This document shows positions 5,871-9,054 of a DNA stretch of 9,054 nt, in pieces. The DNA comes from Mollicutes bacterium (GTDB lineage Bacteria; Bacillota_I; Bacilli_A; Izemoplasmatales; Izemoplasmataceae): assembly GCA_003559585.1 (NCBI GenBank), contig PWKX01000011.1, positions 1 to 9,054 on the forward strand, in the 5' to 3' direction. The position numbers were made by a program, and so were the translations under genes. How positions within the stretch are numbered: the first letter of the stretch is position 1; each line of letters begins with the position of its first letter. The notes below the pieces were generated by a model, which was not told the DNA's origin, did not search any database, and was given only the letters and a program-made list of their open reading frames with translations.

Positions 5871-8800
5871 ATGAAAAAATTAAGTATGTTTGCGTTACTG
5901 TTTTTAACAGCCTTCATCATCACTGCGTGTGAGGGTGATACCGAACCAGATCCAGACCCAGACCCAGATCCAGATCCAACCTTAGTTTTCGAGGTAACCA
6001 GTGGAGACATCACCCTTGATGAAGGTGAAACCCATCAAATTGAGTTTGAAGTTGATGGTGTTGAGATTGGTTTTGAATCCTCAAACGAAGCCATCATTAC
6101 CGTTGATGACAACGGTTTAATCACGGCGGTGTCCTCTGGACAAGCCGGTGTTTTAGTTTCACCAGACAATGGTGATTTTGACACGGTCGAGATTACAGTG
6201 ACGGTTAATAAAGTGATTGAAATTACCGTGGATACCACCACAATTGAACTCATTGAAGGAGAAACATCGAGCATTTCATATGAAGCTAACGCGTTTGTTA
6301 CCTTCGTCTCAGATGACCCTAATATTGTCACAGTGGATGATAGCGGGGCTTTAACTGCTGTTTCTGAGGGTAGCACAACAATACGTGTGATTGCCGATGA
6401 AGATGAGAGTGTTTATCAAACCATTGACATCACGGTTCACCGTTTAATTGAGATAAATGGACCTGATGAGATATCACTTTGGGTAGATGCTGATGTCACT
6501 TTAGATATTCAATCGACTGATCCAGTTAGTTTTTCAGTTGAAGATTTCAGCATTGCTCGTGTGATTGATGGTGTTGTTACAGGCCGTGAGGTTGGGACAA
6601 CAACCATCACCGTTCAGTCAAGCGCTGATCCATCAATCACCCATACAATCACGGTGCACGTCTATAATGCCACAGAAATGATCCAAGTTGATGGGCCGTC
6701 TGAAGTAAATTTAGGACAAGAAGCACAATATGCGATCTCGTTTGGTCCTGAAGCGGCTTATCCATATGTATCCTTTAGTGTGTCTGATGATTCGGTTGCA
6801 ACCATTGATGAAGATGGTGTCTTAACTCCTTTAACACAAGGGGTTATAACCATCACTGCAACCAGTTTATTTGACGGCAGTGACGACGTCATCACCGATA
6901 GTATTGAGGTAGAAATCGTCCATTATGTGGCGGTTGATGCAAACGCTGAGACCTTAGATACCTGGAATCATGAGGGGATGGATTTCGTTTTTGGTCAGAC
7001 GATGTTTAACAGTCTTTATGATGCCTTAGCCTCTAGTCAAGAGGGTGTGACTATTTACATCAATGACGGTGATTTAACCGGAACCACCATCTCATTAAGT
7101 CAAGCTACCATTCAAGGCGTTGGCGATCATAGTCTATCGGGCGTCTTGTTGTTGGATGCCGATGACATCACACTAAAGAACTTAACCTTTGATGCTGGTG
7201 AAGTCATGGTTGATGGCCCAGTTAAAAACGTTTCACTTCTTAATAATACCTTTACCAATGCATCTGAAGCTGCCATTAGGTTGGATGTTGTTACCAACCT
7301 TACCATTGATGGCAATTATCTTGAGGGTTCTGCCGCTCAAGGCATCATGCTTTTATATGTCGAGGGTGAGATTGAGGTTTTATCAAATACCATCATTGGA
7401 TTTGATGAAGCGATTAGAATAAAGACCGGTGAAACATTAAGTCAGGCTACCAATATTGAAATGGCTTGGAATACCATTGATGATGTAGATCAAGCCTTTT
7501 ACCTAGATATTCACAAAGATGTGAGTGGGTTTGCGCGATATAATACCGTGACAAACGTAGCATCCATCTATGTTGGCGCATATCCTGGTGAACTTGAGTT
7601 TACTTTAAACTACTGGGATGGCCAGGAAAATCTTGACATGAATCAATTTGAAAATGTCAGTGAGACAATGCTTCAAGGTCATTACACAAACATCTCTGAT
7701 GTGGTTTCTCGCAGTCAATATCATCCTGATGTACCAGGCGAAATCATCATCACAAACCCAATCACAAACATGACCATCGGTGATGACCCACATGCGATCG
7801 ACCTTGCGTTTTTACCTTTAAGTGAGATGTTCACCCGTGTACAATTTATCACATCCGACCCTGAAGTGTTGGCAATTAATCAAGATGGTGTGATGACGGC
7901 TGTTGGTAGTGGGCCTGTGACCATCACAGTTCGTTCTCGCCTAGACCATACCATCAATGCCACCATGCAAGTTGAAGTCACGACCACACCGGGTATTGAG
8001 ATTACCCCTAATGAAGTGATGAATGTGTTAACCGCCGGGGATTTATTTTCAATGTCAACGATGGTCTTCCCATATGACATCGCAGGTGCCGATGTGATGT
8101 TTGAATCTAGTGATGAAACCATTGCTCTTGTTGATTATGATGGTAACGTTGAAACCGTAGGTGCTGGTGTGGTGACCTTCACCGCGCGGCTTGTTGACCA
8201 GCCCGAGGTGTACAATGAATATACTGTTGAGATTTATGATGAGCTTGATGAGAATGATTTGTTAGATTTATTAACGATGTACTCAGTATCATATTCAACC
8301 CCACATCGTTGGACAGCGTATGGTTTTAATTTCAATTACCAAGATTTTAGGTATGAAAGTGTCTCAAGATATTATTTCTCAGATCCACTTGAAATCAATG
8401 AGCGAATTGTACCTGTCAGTACTGGTGTTAGACCAGGTGCAAAGATGGATCCACATCCTAATGGCATTGAAGCGTTTAACCCTGAAAATGTTTACTGGGT
8501 TGTAATTCACGATACGGCGAATACGGCACAAGGGGCCGGTGCTTTATCGCACTCGAACTATCTTTACAATGCCGCTGTGAACGGGGATGAGTTATGGGTT
8601 TCATGGCACTATACGATTGATGATACGCTTCTTTATCAACATTTACCAGAAGATGAACGCGGTTTCCATGCTGGCGATGGATCTAGTCGTCCTGGCACTA
8701 GTGCCAATTATTTAGGTGGCGGAAACCGTAATGGCATTGGCATTGAGATGTCACCAAATATCGATGGTGATATGTGGCGAACGTGGCAAAGAACGGCACA

Positions 8801-9054
8801 ACTATCAGCTGATATTTTATACCGCTATAATTTACCACTAGATCATTTAAGGTATCATATTGATTTCAGTGGTAAAGTTTGTCCGCAAACTTTAATAAGA
8901 GCAGGCTTGGTACCGACTTTTGAGGAAATGGCGGAAATCGAGTATATTGTTCGAAGCGAATATCAAGATGCCACCATCACATTTGAATCACACAACCCTG
9001 ATTACATTGATGAATATGGCCGTGTGATTGCGATGCCTGAACGTGCGATCACGG
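5871..9054 (+). CDS. Multidomain lipoprotein with Big_2 modules, beta-helix and zinc N-acetylmuramoyl-L-alanine amidase, 3' end outside window
   Basis: Frame +3 is open from 5871 to the window end: 1061 codons and no stop, so the gene is truncated by the window and longer than seen. Residues 1-20 are a lipoprotein signal (MKKL, hydrophobic core, lipobox ITAC with C20), followed by an Asp-Pro spacer (26-36). Then come four Big_2-like modules (38-352), a right-handed beta-helix (353-624), two more Big_2-like modules (625-791), a linker (792-873), an Amidase_2 domain (874-1025) and the start of another Ig-like module (from about 1026). The amidase has the zinc ligands H880, H996 and C1004, and K1002 at the T7-lysozyme-like spacing, so it should cut the bond between MurNAc and the L-Ala of the stem peptide. 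C20 and C1004 are its only cysteines. The protein should sit on the outer face of the membrane by its lipid. The architecture suits reaching and cutting peptidoglycan away from the cell surface. It is the last gene visible in the cluster. Confidence 0.93.
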   Translation, partial: MKKLSMFALLFLTAFIITACEGDTEPDPDPDPDPDPTLVFEVTSGDITLDEGETHQIEFEVDGVEIGFESSNEAIITVDDNGLITAVSSGQAGVLVSPDNGDFDTVEITVTVNKVIEITVDTTTIELIEGETSSISYEANAFVTFVSDDPNIVTVDDSGALTAVSEGSTTIRVIADEDESVYQTIDITVHRLIEINGPDEISLWVDADVTLDIQSTDPVSFSVEDFSIARVIDGVVTGREVGTTTITVQSSADPSITHTITVHVYNATEMIQVDGPSEVNLGQEAQYAISFGPEAAYPYVSFSVSDDSVATIDEDGVLTPLTQGVITITATSLFDGSDDVITDSIEVEIVHYVAVDANAETLDTWNHEGMDFVFGQTMFNSLYDALASSQEGVTIYINDGDLTGTTISLSQATIQGVGDHSLSGVLLLDADDITLKNLTFDAGEVMVDGPVKNVSLLNNTFTNASEAAIRLDVVTNLTIDGNYLEGSAAQGIMLLYVEGEIEVLSNTIIGFDEAIRIKTGETLSQATNIEMAWNTIDDVDQAFYLDIHKDVSGFARYNTVTNVASIYVGAYPGELEFTLNYWDGQENLDMNQFENVSETMLQGHYTNISDVVSRSQYHPDVPGEIIITNPITNMTIGDDPHAIDLAFLPLSEMFTRVQFITSDPEVLAINQDGVMTAVGSGPVTITVRSRLDHTINATMQVEVTTTPGIEITPNEVMNVLTAGDLFSMSTMVFPYDIAGADVMFESSDETIALVDYDGNVETVGAGVVTFTARLVDQPEVYNEYTVEIYDELDENDLLDLLTMYSVSYSTPHRWTAYGFNFNYQDFRYESVSRYYFSDPLEINERIVPVSTGVRPGAKMDPHPNGIEAFNPENVYWVVIHDTANTAQGAGALSHSNYLYNAAVNGDELWVSWHYTIDDTLLYQHLPEDERGFHAGDGSSRPGTSANYLGGGNRNGIGIEMSPNIDGDMWRTWQRTAQLSADILYRYNLPLDHLRYHIDFSGKVCPQTLIRAGLVPTFEEMAEIEYIVRSEYQDATITFESHNPDYIDEYGRVIAMPERAIT
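5946..5978 (+). repeat. Short CCAGAY repeat encoding an Asp-Pro spacer
   Basis: Alternating CCA and GAT/GAC codons encode P26 to P36 as Pro-Asp repeats directly after the lipidated cysteine. The result is a stiff, acidic linker lifting the first Big_2 module off the membrane. Confidence 0.85.
5982..6926 (+). other. Four tandem Big_2-like (BID_2) modules
   Basis: Residues 38-352 form four modules of 75-86 residues (38-114, 115-191, 192-266, 267-352). The Big_2 hallmark is clear in modules 1, 2 and 4: F-x-S-(S/D)-(N/D/P) or equivalent, then I-(V/I/A)-T-(V/I)-D-(D/E)-(N/S/D)-G, then a (L)-(I/L)-T-(A/P) turn and a G-x-(T/A/V)-x-(I/V) strand. Module 3 is degenerate, with VIDGVVTG in that position. 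Such domains serve as surface spacers or adhesion modules. Confidence 0.85.
6927..7742 (+). other. Right-handed parallel beta-helix domain with an asparagine ladder
   Basis: Residues 353-624. Coils align on asparagines at 437, 459, 482, 506, 534, 558 and 580, in contexts NLTF, NNTF, GNYL, SNTI, WNTI, YNTV and LNYW. Spacings of 22, 23, 24, 28, 24 and 22 residues match one beta-helix turn each, and the NYW near the end is a frequent closing motif of such folds. A preceding Gly-Val-Gly strand (QGVGDHS) resembles the start of pectate-lyase-like helices. I see no recognised lyase catalytic set, so glycan binding or adhesion is as likely as catalysis. Confidence 0.75.
7743..8243 (+). other. Two further Big_2-like modules
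   Basis: Residues 625-706 and 707-791 repeat the Big_2 pattern: FITSDPEVLAINQDG with VMTAVGSG in the first, and FESSDETIALVDYDG with NVETVGAG in the second. They sit between the beta-helix and the amidase and so extend the stalk. Confidence 0.8.
8490..8945 (+). other. Amidase_2 (zinc N-acetylmuramoyl-L-alanine amidase) catalytic domain
   Basis: Residues 874-1025. VVIHDTAN supplies the first zinc ligand H880. SWHYTIDD (912-919) and HLPEDERGFHAGDG are typical of the phage-endolysin-like branch. GIGIEM carries E959. H996 and C1004 are eight residues apart with K1002 at +6, exactly the H122-K128-C130 spacing of T7 lysozyme. All residues expected for zinc binding and catalysis are present, so the domain should be active. 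Confidence 0.9.
8946..9054 (+). other. Start of a further Ig-like (Big_2-like) module, cut by the window end
   Basis: After the amidase the frame continues with ITFESHNPDYIDEYGRV, which matches the central Big_2 strand pair (F-x-S-x-N-P, then a D-E-x-G-x-(V/I) turn). The amidase is therefore internal and not C-terminal. What follows is outside the window. Confidence 0.6.

Noticed and set aside
6035..6376. Minus-strand 113-codon Ser/Thr-rich open frame
   Set aside because: It lies opposite the Big_2 region, whose Asp/Glu/Val/Thr-rich codons give long open antisense frames. No start signal or homology pattern supports it.
8694..8705. Perfect 12-bp palindrome GGCACTAGTGCC
   Set aside because: It lies inside the amidase coding region, has no loop or T-tract, and encodes ordinary domain residues. 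One such palindrome is plausible by chance in 9 kb.

Overview
The window looks like a chromosome fragment from a low-GC (about 40% by eye) Bacillota/Mycoplasmatota bacterium. Every recognisable Trp is TGG, no open frame is interrupted by TGA, and the three stops seen are all TAA, so the genetic code is the standard bacterial one and not the TGA=Trp code of Mycoplasma. The lipoprotein signal, acidic Asp-Pro and Asp-Asn-Gly spacers, bacterial Ig-like (Big_2) arrays and a C-terminal membrane anchor without a sortase motif fit a wall-less relative such as Acholeplasma or Candidatus Izemoplasma. That placement is an inference, and it rests on no marker gene.

The whole window is four plus-strand genes packed head to tail, with gaps of 1, 2 and 12 bp, no terminator-like hairpin and no gene-free stretch. 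In order they are: (1) the C-terminal part of a single-domain GHL10 (COG1649/DigH-YddW type) glycosidase, 1-917; (2) a 1298-residue exported, membrane-anchored protein with two GHL10 domains separated by four Ig-like modules and followed by an acidic repeat spacer, 919-4815; (3) a 346-residue serine hydrolase of the class C beta-lactamase fold with features of the YbbE/AmiE branch, 4818-5858; (4) a very large lipoprotein, open from 5871 to the window end, carrying four Big_2-like modules, a right-handed beta-helix, two more Big_2-like modules, a zinc-dependent N-acetylmuramoyl-L-alanine amidase (Amidase_2/PGRP fold) and the start of another Ig-like module. Gene 4 has no stop inside the window, so a search for closed ORFs misses it although it fills the last third.

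Taken together, the families suggest a peptidoglycan-breakdown operon. The surface amidase would strip stem peptides. GHL10 enzymes (E. coli DigH acts on denuded glycan strands) would cut the bared glycans. An AmiE-like hydrolase and the single-domain GHL10 protein could finish the products. Cysteine content supports a split by compartment: genes 2 and 4 have almost no cysteine apart from one close pair, a lipid anchor and a zinc ligand, whereas genes 1 and 3 each show three unpaired cysteines. If the host has no wall, the target would be foreign peptidoglycan (prey, competitors or necromass). This is the most interesting reading of the window, and it remains a hypothesis.
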